The position numbers and the translations under genes are program-made. DNA of 64,000 nt from Dactylorhiza incarnata (Eukaryota; Streptophyta; Magnoliopsida; Asparagales; Orchidaceae): assembly GCA_033032865.1 (NCBI GenBank), contig JAWHQI010000257.1, forward strand, positions 2,589,001-2,653,000. The letters are read 5' to 3'. Of the stretch, positions 10,561 to 20,926 are shown piece by piece. Position 1 is the stretch's first letter; each line of letters opens with the position of its first letter. The notes beneath the pieces were generated by a model. That model searched no databases. It was not told the DNA's origin and saw nothing but the letters and a program-made list of their open reading frames with translations.

Positions 10561-12720
10561 CAGATTCTCTGCCCAAATATGCCTATATTCAACCTTCCTC
10601 CTAAGGTGTTTGGGTGCGTCGCCTTTGTTCACATTGTGGGGCCTCATAAGGACAAATTAGGGCCACAATCAATAAAATGTGTCTTTGTGGGATATGCTGC
10701 CAACCAAAAGGGATATAAGTGTTATTCTCCTACTCTCCCGAGAAGGTTTATATCAAAAGATGTTACCTTTTTCGAGAACACTCCTTATTATTCCAATGAG
10801 GGCAAACTCATCATGTTTCAGAAGGAACGTAAAGAAGAAAATGACATGTTGCCACCTCTTCCTGTTCTTGTTGATGTGACTGCTCCAGAAAGTGTTGATA
10901 TTCCTGTTATAAAGGAAACCCCAACGAGTGATCTTCGAGTTTACAGAAGAAAAGGGGATCTTCAAGTATATCAAAGAAGGAAAAACATCAAGACTGGACA
11001 AGACTGTCACACTCATGCTCCACCACCTACCACCACTCCGCCAGATCCAAGCTACAACACCACTTCAGAGATCCCTTCTGCTCTTCAAATTCAGAGTGGT
11101 CGTACTAGATATCCTATGGATAAGTATGTTGGGTATCACTCTATCTCTCACTCATTACAAGTTTATCTTGCTTCTGTTTCCTCTATTCCTATTCCTAACA
11201 GTTTTTTAGAGGCTAGCTCAAATTTCCACTGGGTAAAGGCTATGGAGGAGGAGATGAATGCTTTCCAACGTCAAAAGACTTGGGAAATTGTTCCTATTCC
11301 TCATGGGCGCCATCTAGTCGGATGCAAATGGATTTATACTACCAAATTTCTTCAAGATGGAACTCTTGATAGGTACAAAGCGAGATTGGTAGCTAAAGGT
11401 TTTACTCAGGTTGATGGTGTAGACTTCCAAGAGACCTTTGCTCCAGTTGCTAAATTGAACTCAGTCAGAATACTCCTATCTATTGCTGCTCATAAGTCTT
11501 GGACTCTACATCAAGTCGATGTTAAAAATGCTTTCCTACATGGTGAATTGGAGGAAGAAATCTATATGACTCCACCTCCTGGTATGGATGTTCCTAAAGG
11601 ACATGTATGTCGCCTCAAGAAAGCCCTATATGGCCTCAAACAGTCTCCACGTGCCTGGTTTGCCAAGCTAAGTGATAAACTTGTTCATCTGAATTTCAAT
11701 CGCTGTACTTCAGATCATTCTGTCTTTGTCTACAACGGGGAGGAATGCACTACTATTCTCGTAGTCTATGTGGATGATATCATTATTACAGGAACGGATG
11801 ACCTCCACATTACTCGGGTTAAGGAGGAATTAGCGTCCGCTTTTGAAATAAAGGATTTGGGTCACCTTCGGTACTTTCTTGGAATTGAGATTGCGCGTTC
11901 TGCCGGGAAGATTATGATCTCTCAGCGGAAATATGTCTTGGACCTTCTCAATGATGTTGGATATTTGGGAGTCAAACCTGTGGATAGTCCTGTGGACCCT
12001 AGTTATGACATTCATAAGGAGACCTCTCCAGATCTTGAGAGGAAGTCTGATTTTCAACAAATTGTGGGGAAATTGATTTATTTGACAATCACCAGACCTG
12101 ATATCTCCTTCGCTGTTGGATTGGTTAGTCAATTCATGCACAACCCTAAAGTTCATCACTATCAAGCTGTTCTGCGGATTCTCAAGTATTTAAAAAAGGA
12201 CCCTGGAAAAGGCATTATCTATCAAAATCATGGCCATCTTAAGGTCCACGGGTACTGTGATGCTGATTGGGCAGGCTCTTCCGTGGACAGAAGATCTACT
12301 AGTGGATATACCATCTTTGTTGGTGGCAACCTTATTTCCTGGAGAAGTAAAAAACAAAATGTTGTGGCTCGTTCCTCCACTGAAGCAGAGTACCGTGCCA
12401 TTGCTGTTACTGCGTGTGAACTGGTTTGGGTTAAATCTATCTTGGGGGAAATGAGATTTCCTGTCATTGAGGCTATGCAACTTCATTGTGATAATCAAGC
12501 TGCAATTCATATATCTAACAATCCCGTCTTTCACGAGAGAACAAAACATATTGAAATTGATTGCCATTTTGTGCGGGACAAAATTCAGGATCAAACTGTG
12601 ACTATGGTGTTTGTGCCCTCTGAAGATCAACTGGCTGACATGCTCACTAAAGCGGTCTCTGGCAAATCCCTTCATTCCTACTCTCTTAAGCTCGGAATGC
12701 TGGATGCTTATGGGGTTAGC
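10447..12720 (+). CDS. Copia 1 integrase C-terminus, reverse transcriptase and RNase H
   Basis: A long frame of 778 codons that runs on into the 3' LTR (last stop at 12783). In order it holds the end of integrase (VFGCVAFVH, FVGYAANQKGYKCY), a variable proline-rich linker, the RT with GCKWIYTTK, RYKARLVAKGFTQ, VDVKNAFLHGEL and the active site YVDDIIITG (about 11768-11794), and RNase H with DADWAGS, STEAEYRA and HCDNQAAI. No stop is seen through RT and RNase H, so the polymerase part looks intact. Without gag and with an upstream frameshift it could not act alone. An ATG start is not evident, and expression would depend on the upstream frame. Confidence 0.9.
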
Positions 12721-12731
12721 TTGAGGGGGGG

Positions 12732-12900
12732 TGTTAAATGTCAAGTAACCCCCTCACCAGGTGGTGAGGATAAGTGTGGCTAAACCTAAGCCCGGTTGGT
12801 TCCCTTGAAGATATAAAGCATGGTCGGATTGCTGAGGTGAATGCATCGCATATGAAGACGTGCTGAACCCTAAGGTTCGTTTCTCCTCTTCATCTTAACA
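12732..12900 (+). repeat. 3' LTR of copia 1
   Basis: 169 bp, with three substitutions relative to 9267-9435. The polypurine tract GAGGGGGGG lies at 12723-12731, directly before it. The gypsy RT resumes after the target copy CCATC at 12901-12905. Confidence 0.93.
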
Positions 12901-13115
12901 CCATCCTTCTTTTTCACAAACAGCACAGGGGCTCCCCACGGTGATGTACTTTCGAATAATTTTTTTATCTAACAACTCTTGTAATTGAATTTTTAACTCT
13001 GCCAATTCCTTAAGAGCCATACGCTACGGAGCCTTCGCTACTGGTGCAGCTCCTTCAATAAGATTAACAGTAAATTCAACTTCCCGTGTAGGCGGCACTC
13101 CTGGCAATTATTCCG
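12901..13115 (-). pseudogene. Tekay-like reverse transcriptase, N-terminal part
   Basis: On the minus strand, a decayed stretch resembling the RT fingers region reads MALKELAELKIQLQELL and then a glycine-serine-proline turn of the kind that precedes the conserved KKDGS. It stops where the copia is inserted (12900). It continues the protein whose main RT part lies at 8592-9261. Confidence 0.75.
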
Positions 13116-13571
13116 GGAACACTTAAAGAAAATCACATACCACTGGGACTGTCTTCGATTCACAAGTTGTACTATTTCCTTTTATCATAACTAATATTGC
13201 CTCACAACCCTTTCTTATTTTCTTCATTGCGTTCATCGAGGAGATCAAAACTTTAGCAACTTCATTCATTCCTTTAAAAACACATTGTGTTTGGTCGATT
13301 AATTTGAGTGTGATTTCTTTCTTTTTACAGTTAATAATGACTTCATATTTTGTTAACCAATCCATCCCCAAAATTATATCAAATTCAGATAAAGGTAGGA
13401 CTGCAAAATCCGCTTCTACTGTTTTATCACTCAACGCCAATCAAACTTTACATCGAAGCTGTGTATACATTTTGGCATTGTTGGGCATCATGACTTTTAA
13501 TTCATTATTCGCTTATACGGTTTCACATTTAAGCGCTTCACTGCCGCTGCGACTATAAAGGAGTGTCTAGC
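13116..13571 (-). pseudogene. Tekay-like aspartic protease region
   Basis: A 105-codon open frame (13123-13440) carries FAVLPLSEFDIILGMDWL, the C-terminal signature of gypsy protease. The segment toward 13571 is frameshifted, but the residues preceding the active site (ALFDT) are open at the end of the neighbouring gag frame. The same domain occurs intact in the second element at 6920-8027, which confirms the assignment. Confidence 0.82.
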
Positions 13572-14662
13572 TCATGTATCGAATAGTGCTCTCAAAAGGT
13601 GATTATGAGCATAAACCATACCTGTAATCACAGTATCATGTGATTTCGCCTCTTGTTGATTCAGGTTGAAGACCTGAGGCTGAACTTGTCTTTCCTCCCA
13701 TGGCTCCATTACGGACCCAGATGCTACTGATTCGACGCCTTTTCCTTTATCGGCGGCGGCACTAGGAGTATCAAGGTAATGTAGTGTTGATGTTCGACCT
13801 GGACCTCCCTTTGAGTTCTTTCCCGTTGCTACTTTCCACAACCGACATTCATGCTTCAGATGTCCTAGACGATGACACTTAAAGCAAACCCCAGAGTCCT
13901 TCAAGCATTCTCCTGAGTGGGCTTTCTCACATTTTGGACATAAGGGATTACGACGCTCCCCGTACTACTTGCTGCTGGAATTTGCATGTGAGGGCCCTTT
14001 TTCTGCCTCTTCCAGTTGGAACCTCCACCTTTCCCTGAAAAGGTCTTACTCTCTCCTTCCGGAAATCTTTTCTGCTGAACTTCACTTCTTCTATATGAAC
14101 TTTTTACATCCATTTCGATTAATTTCGCCGTCTCTACTAATTCATTATAATTTTGAATCCTTTGCGAAATCAAATGGACCCGTACTTCCTCCCGTAGACC
14201 TAACTGAAATCGGAAGCAGCGATCTCGTTCCTTTGTAAGCATATCACCCGCATAATATGCCAACTGGGTAAAATCGGTTTCATATTGAATCACTGAACGA
14301 TTTCCTTGCATCAAGCGAAGGAATTTCTCTTGAAGCATTTGTTTTTCCGATGGCGGCACAAACCAATCTATGAATTCTTTCAGGCATTCGTCCCAGGGAA
14401 TATCAGCATTTAGACGGACAACAAATTTCCCTTGTTTCAAACTATTCCATCACCTCTTCGCCTCTCCTTCTTGTAGATAGACAAGTAGATCAATTCTCCG
14501 TTCAGTTGGACATTTCATTGCTTCAAAAGTTAGTTCCATTTTCTTGATCCAGTCTTCAGGTTCCATCGGTGTTAGACCACCTCGAAAGACTGGCGGCCTC
14601 ATCTCTAAGAAATGCTTTAGATGCATATCAACTGACGATGCTGGCCTAGTTGTTAAAGGCAC
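13572..14662 (-). pseudogene. Tekay-like gag, 3' copy
   Basis: Three adjoining open frames form gag. 14450-14662 holds the conserved start of the capsid domain (HFLEMRPPVF, GLTPMEPEDWI). 13901-14440 holds the rest of the capsid and the basic linker (RFQLGLREEVRVHLI). 13572-13904 holds the zinc knuckle CFKCHRLGHLKHEC followed by the beginning of protease. Gag would build the virus-like particle and bind element RNA. The 5' end of the gene is cut by a hAT MITE at 14645, and the true start (minus-strand ATG near 15198) lies beyond the MITE. Small frameshifts near 14445 and 13902 also break it. Confidence 0.87.
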
Positions 14663-15420
14663 GTCTCAGGTGCGCCTAAGGCTCAAGGCTCACAAGGCTC
14701 AGAGGTTTGCGCCTTCGTGCGCCTTTTTGCGCCTTTGGAGCATAAAAGATGCGTCTAGGTGCAATTTCTATTGTAATTTTTTTTTTCAAAATAATGTAAG
14801 AACTCAATTTTTTTGCATGATTTAGTGTTTGTGAAACATAATCGAGCGTTGAGACTTAGATATGATACAAATGATCATATTGATTATATTTTTTTAGAGA
14901 TATAAATGATAGTAATGAATTATTAATTAGTAGAATAGATGAAAAATCTAATTAAGAAGATGAAGTGATGCTTGATGCTGATTATTTAAACCAAATATGG
15001 TTGCGCCTTGCCTTCGTCAGGCGCGCGTCTACGCCTTGTGCTTTGCGCCTAGGCTTCAAGACCCCTTTGCGCTTTGGTGAGCCTTGCGCCTTTAATAACT
15101 AAAGATGCTGGGGTATTACCCATTCAGATAGCTTCTGCTAGTGCTTGCATAACTTCCGCTATAGAAGGATTTGGTAAACTATAGCTTTCTTCCGTCATAA
15201 AGGCTTTTTCTCTTTCACGCTCTACCCTTTGTATCCTACTTAAATAGGTTCGAGAAGGCTCCTGAAATAAGGAATTTAAATTCAGGGTTCGAAAGATACA
15301 TTAAATTGTTATGATGAGGTCTTCTTTGTCATTTTACAGTTCCTTTAAGTACTCAAATTACGCCGAAGATTCAAACCTCCTATGATACCAATTAATTGTA
15401 ATGACCCTTCTTTGTCATTT
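14429..15420 (-). repeat. 992-bp tandem duplication, copy A
   Basis: This segment (gag N-terminus, MITE, gag start, leader, PBS and the first bases of the LTR) is repeated from 15421 onward. Corresponding bases are 992 apart, for example gag 14450-14662 and 15442-15654, which encode the same 70 residues. The copy ends at about 15408 with the PBS and LTR edge (ATTAATTGTAATGACCC). The following filler TTCTTTGTCATTT also occurs at 15327-15339. Confidence 0.92.
14645..15103. mobile_element. hAT-type MITE, copy A
   Basis: A 459-bp non-coding element with imperfect terminal inverted repeats (CCTAGTTGTTAAAGGC and, inverted, TTTAGTTATTAAAGGC) and an 8-bp target duplication GATGCTGG (14637-14644, 15104-15111). 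It has an AT-rich middle and GCGCCT-rich subterminal stretches. The 8-bp duplication is the hAT signature. It interrupts gag. There is no transposase, so it is non-autonomous. Confidence 0.9.
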
Positions 15421-16175
15421 CCCTTGTTTCAAACTATTCCATCACCTCTTCGCCTCTCCTTCTTGTAGATAGACAAGTAGATCAATTCTCCGTTCAGTTG
15501 GACATTTCATTGCTTCAAAAGTTAGTTCCATTTTCTTGATCCAGTCTTCAGGTTCCATCGGTGTTAGACCACCTCGAAAGACTGGCGGCCTCATCTCTAA
15601 GAAATGCTTTAGATGCATATCAACTGACGATGCTGGCCTAGTTGTTAAAGGCACGTCTCAGGTGCGCCTAAGGCTCAAGGCTCACAAGGCTCAGAGGTTT
15701 GCGCCTTCGTGCGCCTTTTTGCGTCTTTGGAGCATAAAAGATGCGTCTAGGTGCAATTTCTATTGTAATTTTTTCTTCAAAATAATGTAAGAACTCAATT
15801 TTTTTTGCATGATTTAGCGTTTGTGAAACATAATCGAGCGTTGAGACTTAGATATGATACAAATGATCATATTGATTCTATTTTTTTAGAGATATAAATG
15901 ATAGTAATGAATTATTAATTAGTAGAATAGATGAAAAATCTAATTAAGAAGATGAAGTGATGCTTGATGCTGATTATTTAAACCAAATATGGTTGCGCCT
16001 TGCCTTCGTCAGGCGCGCGTCTGCGCCTTGAGCTTTGCGCCTAGGCTCCAAGACCCATTTGCGCTTTGGTGAGCCTTGCGCCTTTAATAACTAAAGATGC
16101 TGGGGTATTACCCATTCAGATAGCTTCTGCTAGTGCTTGCATAACTTCCGCTATAGAAGGATTTGGTAAACTATA
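15421..16175 (-). repeat. 992-bp tandem duplication, copy B, left part
   Basis: The second copy of the 992-bp unit. It includes the truncated gag start (15442-15654) and the second MITE. It is interrupted at 16176 by the gag-only LTR element and continues at 18479-18703. Copies A and B differ by roughly 2% in the MITE part, less than the two outer LTRs differ from each other. Confidence 0.9.
15637..16095. mobile_element. hAT-type MITE, copy B
   Basis: A duplicate of 14645-15103 with the same terminal repeats and the same 8-bp flanks GATGCTGG (15629-15636, 16096-16103). Because flanks and surrounding gag are shared, it arose by duplication of the whole region and not by a second transposition. 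Confidence 0.92.
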
Positions 16176-16685
16176 TGTTATGGTCCCGTTTTGGTCGCGT
16201 ATATCGCAGACTTTTATCTAGTCCTATTTTATATTTTACTATGCACTTTGATCCTCCGTGTCTAAGCCCAAGGAGGGGGCAGACTTTTATCTAGTCCTAA
16301 TTTATATTTTTACTATGCACTTTGATCCTCCGTGTCTAAGCCCAAGGAGGGGGCATTTTGGTGTGACTATTTAGTACCCGGGTGGGGAACCTTGATGAAG
16401 GGAGAAGAATGTGTTTTCAATTTTATCTATTTTCCTCTCTCTAATTCTCTCTCTCTCTCTCTCTCTCTAACCCTCTTCTAATTCCACGATCTGCCCCTAT
16501 CTGCGCCCTAGCCGCCCCCATCCTCGACCCGTTCGTTCCCGCACAGCCCCCCTACATCGTCGCAAGCCGCAAACCTTCCTCTCCAGCCATAGCTTCCCGA
16601 GGCTCCAAGAAGGCCTCCTCCTCCTCCCTCGAGGGCTTCCCGCCTCTTCCCCCTTGCACGCGATCTCAGTCCAGGGCACGTAACA
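16176..16685 (+). repeat. 5' LTR of the gag-only element, with internal 75-bp duplication
   Basis: Starts TGTTATGGTCCC and ends GCACGTAACA. Inside, a unit of about 75 bp beginning GCAGACTTTTATCTAG and ending AAGGAGGGGGC occurs twice in tandem (about 16206-16279 and 16280-16355). A (CT)n tract follows at about 16438-16469 and is shorter in the 3' LTR. GC-rich frames near the end are not genes. Confidence 0.92.
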
Positions 16686-16688
16686 ACG

Positions 16689-16700
16689 TGGTATCAGAGG
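16689..16700 (+). promoter_or_regulatory. Primer binding site of the gag-only element
   Basis: TGGTATCAGAGG, complementary to initiator tRNA-Met, separated from the LTR by ACG. Confidence 0.88.
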
Positions 16701-16972
16701 GTACTCTCCTCCCGGCGACCCAAACTCCGGATCTACTGCCCGCGGCCCCGATCGACTCTATCGTGACCGGCTCCGCTCCGACCTCCTTCGCCCAGCCGCC
16801 TACACCCCGACCTACTCCGTCAAGCTTCGTCCAGCTACCTCCCGCCCTGCTTCGACCCGTTCTACTCGGCTCCTCCATCGACGGGGCCCCCTTGCTCGCT
16901 GCTTCTACTGGGCTGCTACCGCCACCGTTCCAGCCGTCCTCCAGCCCCTCCGACGCCATCAACGCTCCAGCA

Positions 16973-17764
16973 ATGGCCGAACCACCCTCTCTATCTCAAA
17001 TCTTTGAGTCCCTCGCCAAGCTCCTGGCCGACAACAACACCGCACTCATCAACACCATCACGGCCCAGCTTGCGGCTAATCGACAGGCCCAACCGACAGT
17101 GGGCTCCTCCAGTGACGTGCCGATTCCGCCACCTCCGCCGGAGATGTACCATCAGCGGCATGAGGGCAACGACGGGCCACGATACGTGCGGCTGGACTTT
17201 CCCATATTCGATGGCCACGAAGACCCCTTGGCCTGGCTCTCTCGCTGTGAGCAGTTTTTCGCCCATCAACGCACCCCGTGGGAAGAATGGCTCAATATTG
17301 CTTCCTTCCACTTTATGGGCCCGGGCCAACTTTGGTTTTCCCAACTGCAGCGGGAGAAACCACTCCTATCTTGGGAGGAGTTCAAGGTGAGCTGCACCCT
17401 CCGCTTCGGCCCACCCCTCCATAGCAATACCTTGGGGGATCTCATTTCTCTCCGACAAACCGGTCCGATCGACGAGTACCTCGAGCAGTTTCAGGTCCTC
17501 CTGGCCCGCACTCCTTCAGTTCTCCCGACACAGCAGGTGTTCATCTTCACGGCGGGACTCCATGAGCGCCTACGCATGGACGTGGAATTTCAGGCCCCCG
17601 CCGATCTGACGACTGCAATGAGCTTGGCTCGCATCTGCGAGAGGCGTCTGCTCTTGGATCACCCTCATCTACAGCACCCGAGCAACGACGGGGCCGTGCG
17701 TACCCCACGCCCTCTGGACCGCGATGCCGACCGTTCCACCACCATTCGTCGACTGTCTACATAG
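16973..17764 (+). CDS. Gag of the TR-GAG element
   Basis: The start chosen is the ATG at 16973 (MAEPPSLSQIF), which begins a typical coiled gag N-terminus. The open frame extends upstream to the PBS but has no other ATG of that type. The capsid domain follows: YVRLDFPIFDG, DPLAWLSRCEQFF, then FKVSCTLRFGP and FIFTAGLHERLR. The frame stops at a TAG at 17762. In the same frame beyond it, 17765-17936 encodes a zinc-knuckle-like CYNCDEPFFRGHRC, so the stop separates capsid from RNA-binding part. It may be a mutation, since the usual plant gag is uninterrupted. The protein would form particles. Confidence 0.85.
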   Translation: MAEPPSLSQIFESLAKLLADNNTALINTITAQLAANRQAQPTVGSSSDVPIPPPPPEMYHQRHEGNDGPRYVRLDFPIFDGHEDPLAWLSRCEQFFAHQRTPWEEWLNIASFHFMGPGQLWFSQLQREKPLLSWEEFKVSCTLRFGPPLHSNTLGDLISLRQTGPIDEYLEQFQVLLARTPSVLPTQQVFIFTAGLHERLRMDVEFQAPADLTTAMSLARICERRLLLDHPHLQHPSNDGAVRTPRPLDRDADRSTTIRRLST

Positions 17765-17968
17765 GAGATGATTGACCGTCGCGCCAAGGGCCTCTGCTAC
17801 AACTGCGACGAGCCTTTTTTCCGTGGACATCGCTGCAAGCGCCTCTTCTGGTTGGATATAGACGACCCGATCACAGAACGGGATGCAGGCTCGGACACGG
17901 GGGATCCGACGCCGACCGGCACCACAGAACAAGCTTGAGGGCAAGCTTGTAGTCAGGCAGGGTGGAGA

Positions 17969-18473
17969 TGTTATGGTCCCGTTTTGGTCGCGTATATCGC
18001 AGACTTTTATCTAGTCCTATTTTATATTTTACTATGCACTTTGATCCTCCGTGTCTAAGCCCAAGGAGGGGGCAGACTTTTATCTAGTCCTAATTTATAT
18101 TTTTACTATGCACTTTGATCCTCCGTGTCTAAGCCCAAGGAGGGGGCATTTTGGTGTGACTATTTAGTACCCGGGTGGGGAACCTTGATGAAGGGAGAAG
18201 AATGTGTTTTCAATTTTATCTATTTTCCTCTCTCTAATTCTCTCTCTCTCTCTCTAACCCTCTTCTAATTCCACGAGCTGCCCCCATCTGCGCCCTAGCC
18301 GACCCCCATCCTCGACCCGTTCGTTCCCGCACAGCCCCCCTACATCGTCGCAAGCCGCAAACCTCCCTCTCCAGCCATAGCTTCCCGAGGCTCCAAGAAG
18401 GCCTCCTCCTCCTCCCTCGAGGGCTTCCCGCCTCTTCCCCCTTGCACGCGATCTCAGTCCAGGGCACGTAACA
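17969..18473 (+). repeat. 3' LTR of the gag-only element
   Basis: 505 bp, matching 16176-16685 apart from a shorter CT tract and a handful of substitutions near the end. After it the target copy CTATA leads back into gag copy B. Confidence 0.92.
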
Positions 18474-18478
18474 CTATA

Positions 18479-18691
18479 GCTTTCTTCCGTCATAAAGGCT
18501 TTTTCTCTTTCACGCTCTACCCTTTGTATCCTACTTAAATAGGTTCGAGAAGGCTCCTGAAATAAGGAATTTAAATTCAGGGTTCGAAAGATACATTAAA
18601 TTGTTATGATGAGGTCTTCTTTGTCATTTTACAGTTCCTTTAAGTACTCAAATTACGCCGAAGATTCAAACCTCCTCTGATACCAATTAAT
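18479..18691 (-). pseudogene. Gag start, leader and PBS of the Tekay-like element
   Basis: On the minus strand the gag ATG lies at about 18491-18493 (MTEESYS). The CTATA-flanked gag-only element starts a few codons further in. Upstream is an untranslated leader. The PBS TGGTATCAGAGG is read from 18674-18685, six bases from the LTR edge at 18692, and matches initiator tRNA-Met. The same leader and start occur in duplication copy A (about 15196-15408). Confidence 0.85.
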
Positions 18692-20921
18692 TGTAATGAC
18701 CCTTTAATGGCTACCGCTACAATTTGCATATACATATCATATATTTCATCAGAGTTGCAAGGTAAGAAACATTCAGTGTAACGTATGATGTAATAGAGTA
18801 CAAAAAAGAAAATTGCACGACAAAAGAACCTATTTCATTTCATAACTGATCTGATATAAGATACACAAGCACACAGGCCCTATACATACAACAAAAAGGG
18901 GCTTACCAGTTACCAAACACTGTACATATACACAAGACTGACTCAAACTAGCACTACATGTACAGACACATGCCATAAGAAAAACTACAGACACTACATA
19001 AAGTAGAATTGAAACTCCTCATGCTGACACTCTGGATCCTTGCACCTCGCCTTATGCTCGTCCAGAACACCAAACACTGCTGTGGAGACTTCAATCCAAA
19101 GACGGTACCTCTTCTCCTGACGAGGAGAACACGGTCGACGCTGACTACTGGTGGCTGGAACAACCTCTTCCTTGACCTGTTTAGTTTTATTTTCTAATTA
19201 GTCAAAGAACTATGTGAATTCTTACTGTACTTTCTTTTACCTATGATGGATTCCTTTATCTTGTAGCCTTTCTTGTGTTCGTAGACTTGTATTGAATTAA
19301 CCCTCTTATTCTCGCTCTTTCATATCCTTAGCTTGTGTTTCCTGTATCATAATTTAATTATATTACTTGACTTTTCATTTATGGGCCATATAAAGCGTAA
19401 ATTAAACTTTATGAATTTATTACGTGTCCTTGTCTCACACGTTTATGTTGCAATATTTATCTCGTGCCCTTGTCTCGCGCGTTCATATTGCTATTCGTGC
19501 CCTTGACTCGCACGAATCATAATTATGTTCATATTCATGTCGGAAAATTATTCTTCCCATCTCCCGGGTTGGGTTCTCTTAATATAACCCATTAATTTGA
19601 TATGACTTTTAACCCTTTAATTTCTTGGAGGATTAATTGATCTTTTGTCTTGCTTCGCCTACTTTGCGGATTTGTCGTTATTCAACTTATTTGAGAATTT
19701 ACCTTTATTGGACTTGTTTGCGAATTACTTGTATATTGTATTAAGGTTTCTACCCTAATAGCATAGTACGAGTCATATGAAAAGGAAGCAAATGAAAATA
19801 AAGAAAATAAGAACTCACCCTACTTTCTCTTTTCCTTTTTCCCTGCGTTGCTCATTTCCCTCTTTTCCACCTTGAGAGTCCATGACCTAAATACATTACC
19901 ATTATTAGCTGATCCTATTGTAATAATAACGACGCTATCATAAATTCATAATGATCTTGGGGTACTATAGCTGCTCTTCAAATTAAACATGAGAGTTTGC
20001 CCCTACTTAAAACATATACACTCGTATACAAGCCGTACTATTCCTGCCTTTAACTAATTCAGCGCTATGCACCATTAATTCCCTTCCCTACATGGTAAAT
20101 GGCAGGCTACTTAAGTTAGAGTTTGCTGTCCTAACTCTACGCGTATGGAATTTGCACTAATTAATCAAGGGAAACTCCTAATAACCCATAAAGTAACCCT
20201 AATCAGAGATTTGGCGTCAATCCCTAACATTTGTTGGCTGCCCTAACATGGAGACGAATTTTTCCCTAATTTCGTAGGACATCAATATCTCAACCTAAAT
20301 AATACTTTAGAGACACTAGATAACTGAAATTAGGAGTGTAACCATCCTCTACCCAACTAGGGTTTTGAGTTCCTTGTATGAAACTAAAAGAAGAACATAA
20401 AACATATTAGAAATTCCTTCTGAAACTCAAGAGGAGAAGGAATATATAAAATTAGAGTTTTTTGGGCAACCTATGGTTTTTCGGCCAAGGAAAAACGAAG
20501 CCAGAAATCTATATAAAACTTAAGAGGAGTTGAGAGGAGTAGATTACCTCTCTATAGGAAGAAGAAGGAAGGAAATTGGAGGAGATTTGGGGCTTCTGGA
20601 GGAGTTGGTGCCGATCGGCTTCCGCTTGGGAGCAGTCTCATTTCCGCGACTGGGAGGAAGGGAAATTAGTTGTATCGGGTTCCTTTCTCCTATTAACCGA
20701 GCGCACCGCCTACCCCTAGCGTGACACGTGAACTAAAGTTCAAGTGTATCCAAAATCAGGCCACCGGTTGGGCATTCTCCTGCATTTGGTTTAACCGGTC
20801 CAACCCTTTAGCCTCCCTCCAGCACTAATTCTCATTATTCATATAAAATTAGGTATGAATATATAATTTATTCACATAAATTATTACAAGTATTAATACC
20901 TGTACAAATGACGACGTCACA
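18692..20921 (-). repeat. 5' LTR of the Tekay-like element
   Basis: 2230 bp, partner of 748-2933. On its own strand it starts TGTGACGTCGTC and ends at TACA. It holds about 39 bp (around 19990-20030) lacking in the 3' LTR. The flank TATGT at 20922-20926 repeats 743-747. Confidence 0.92.
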
Positions 20922-20926
20922 TATGT

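Larger units (their letters stand above)
9267..12900 (+). mobile_element. Gag-less Ty1/copia element inserted in the gypsy RT gene
   Basis: A 3634-bp plus-strand copia with two 169-bp LTRs (9267-9435, 12732-12900) that differ at three positions. It is flanked by the perfect duplication CCATC (9262-9266, 12901-12905). A PBS follows the 5' LTR at once, and a G-rich polypurine tract precedes the 3' LTR. The coding order is protease, integrase, RT, RNase H. There is no room for gag, because only about 110 bp separate the PBS from the protease active site. Terminal structure and target duplication are otherwise complete. Confidence 0.95.
16176..18473 (+). mobile_element. Gag-only LTR retrotransposon (TR-GAG type)
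   Basis: 2298 bp with LTRs 16176-16685 (510 bp) and 17969-18473 (505 bp) that are nearly identical outside a CT microsatellite. The flanks are a perfect target duplication CTATA (16171-16175, 18474-18478). A PBS lies 3 bp after the 5' LTR (16689) and a purine-rich tract at 17957-17968. The only coding content is a gypsy-type gag. Protease, RT, RNase H and integrase are absent, with no space for them. Such elements are known in plants as TR-GAG, mobilised by proteins of other elements. It is inserted in the start of the Tekay-like gag, copy B. Confidence 0.93.
748..20921 (-). mobile_element. Tekay/Del-like Ty3/gypsy element with nested insertions, complete LTR to LTR
   Basis: A 20,174-bp minus-strand LTR retrotransposon bounded by related LTRs at 748-2933 and 18692-20921 and by a perfect 5-bp target duplication TATGT (743-747, 20922-20926). 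Both LTR ends have TG...CA. In transcription order (right to left) it holds a PBS, gag, protease, RT, RNase H and integrase, all broken. Its own sequence is interrupted by a copia (9267-12900), a hAT MITE present twice (14645-15103, 15637-16095), a gag-only LTR element (16176-18473), and a foreign gag-protease plus LTR block (4062-~8027). Integrase wording (SERTIQ after the HPQxDGQ motif) and the FIDD reverse transcriptase fit the Tekay/Del branch of chromoviruses. It landed in an older chromovirus integrase. Confidence 0.93.

Noticed and set aside
9267..12900. Pararetrovirus integration
   Set aside because: Integrase, LTRs, PBS for initiator tRNA-Met and exact target duplications identify LTR retrotransposons. 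No movement or coat protein was seen anywhere in the window.
16497..16962. Arginine/glycine-rich minus-strand frames
   Set aside because: They are the reverse side of the LTR end and of gag in the gag-only element, repeated in the second LTR at 18234-18493.
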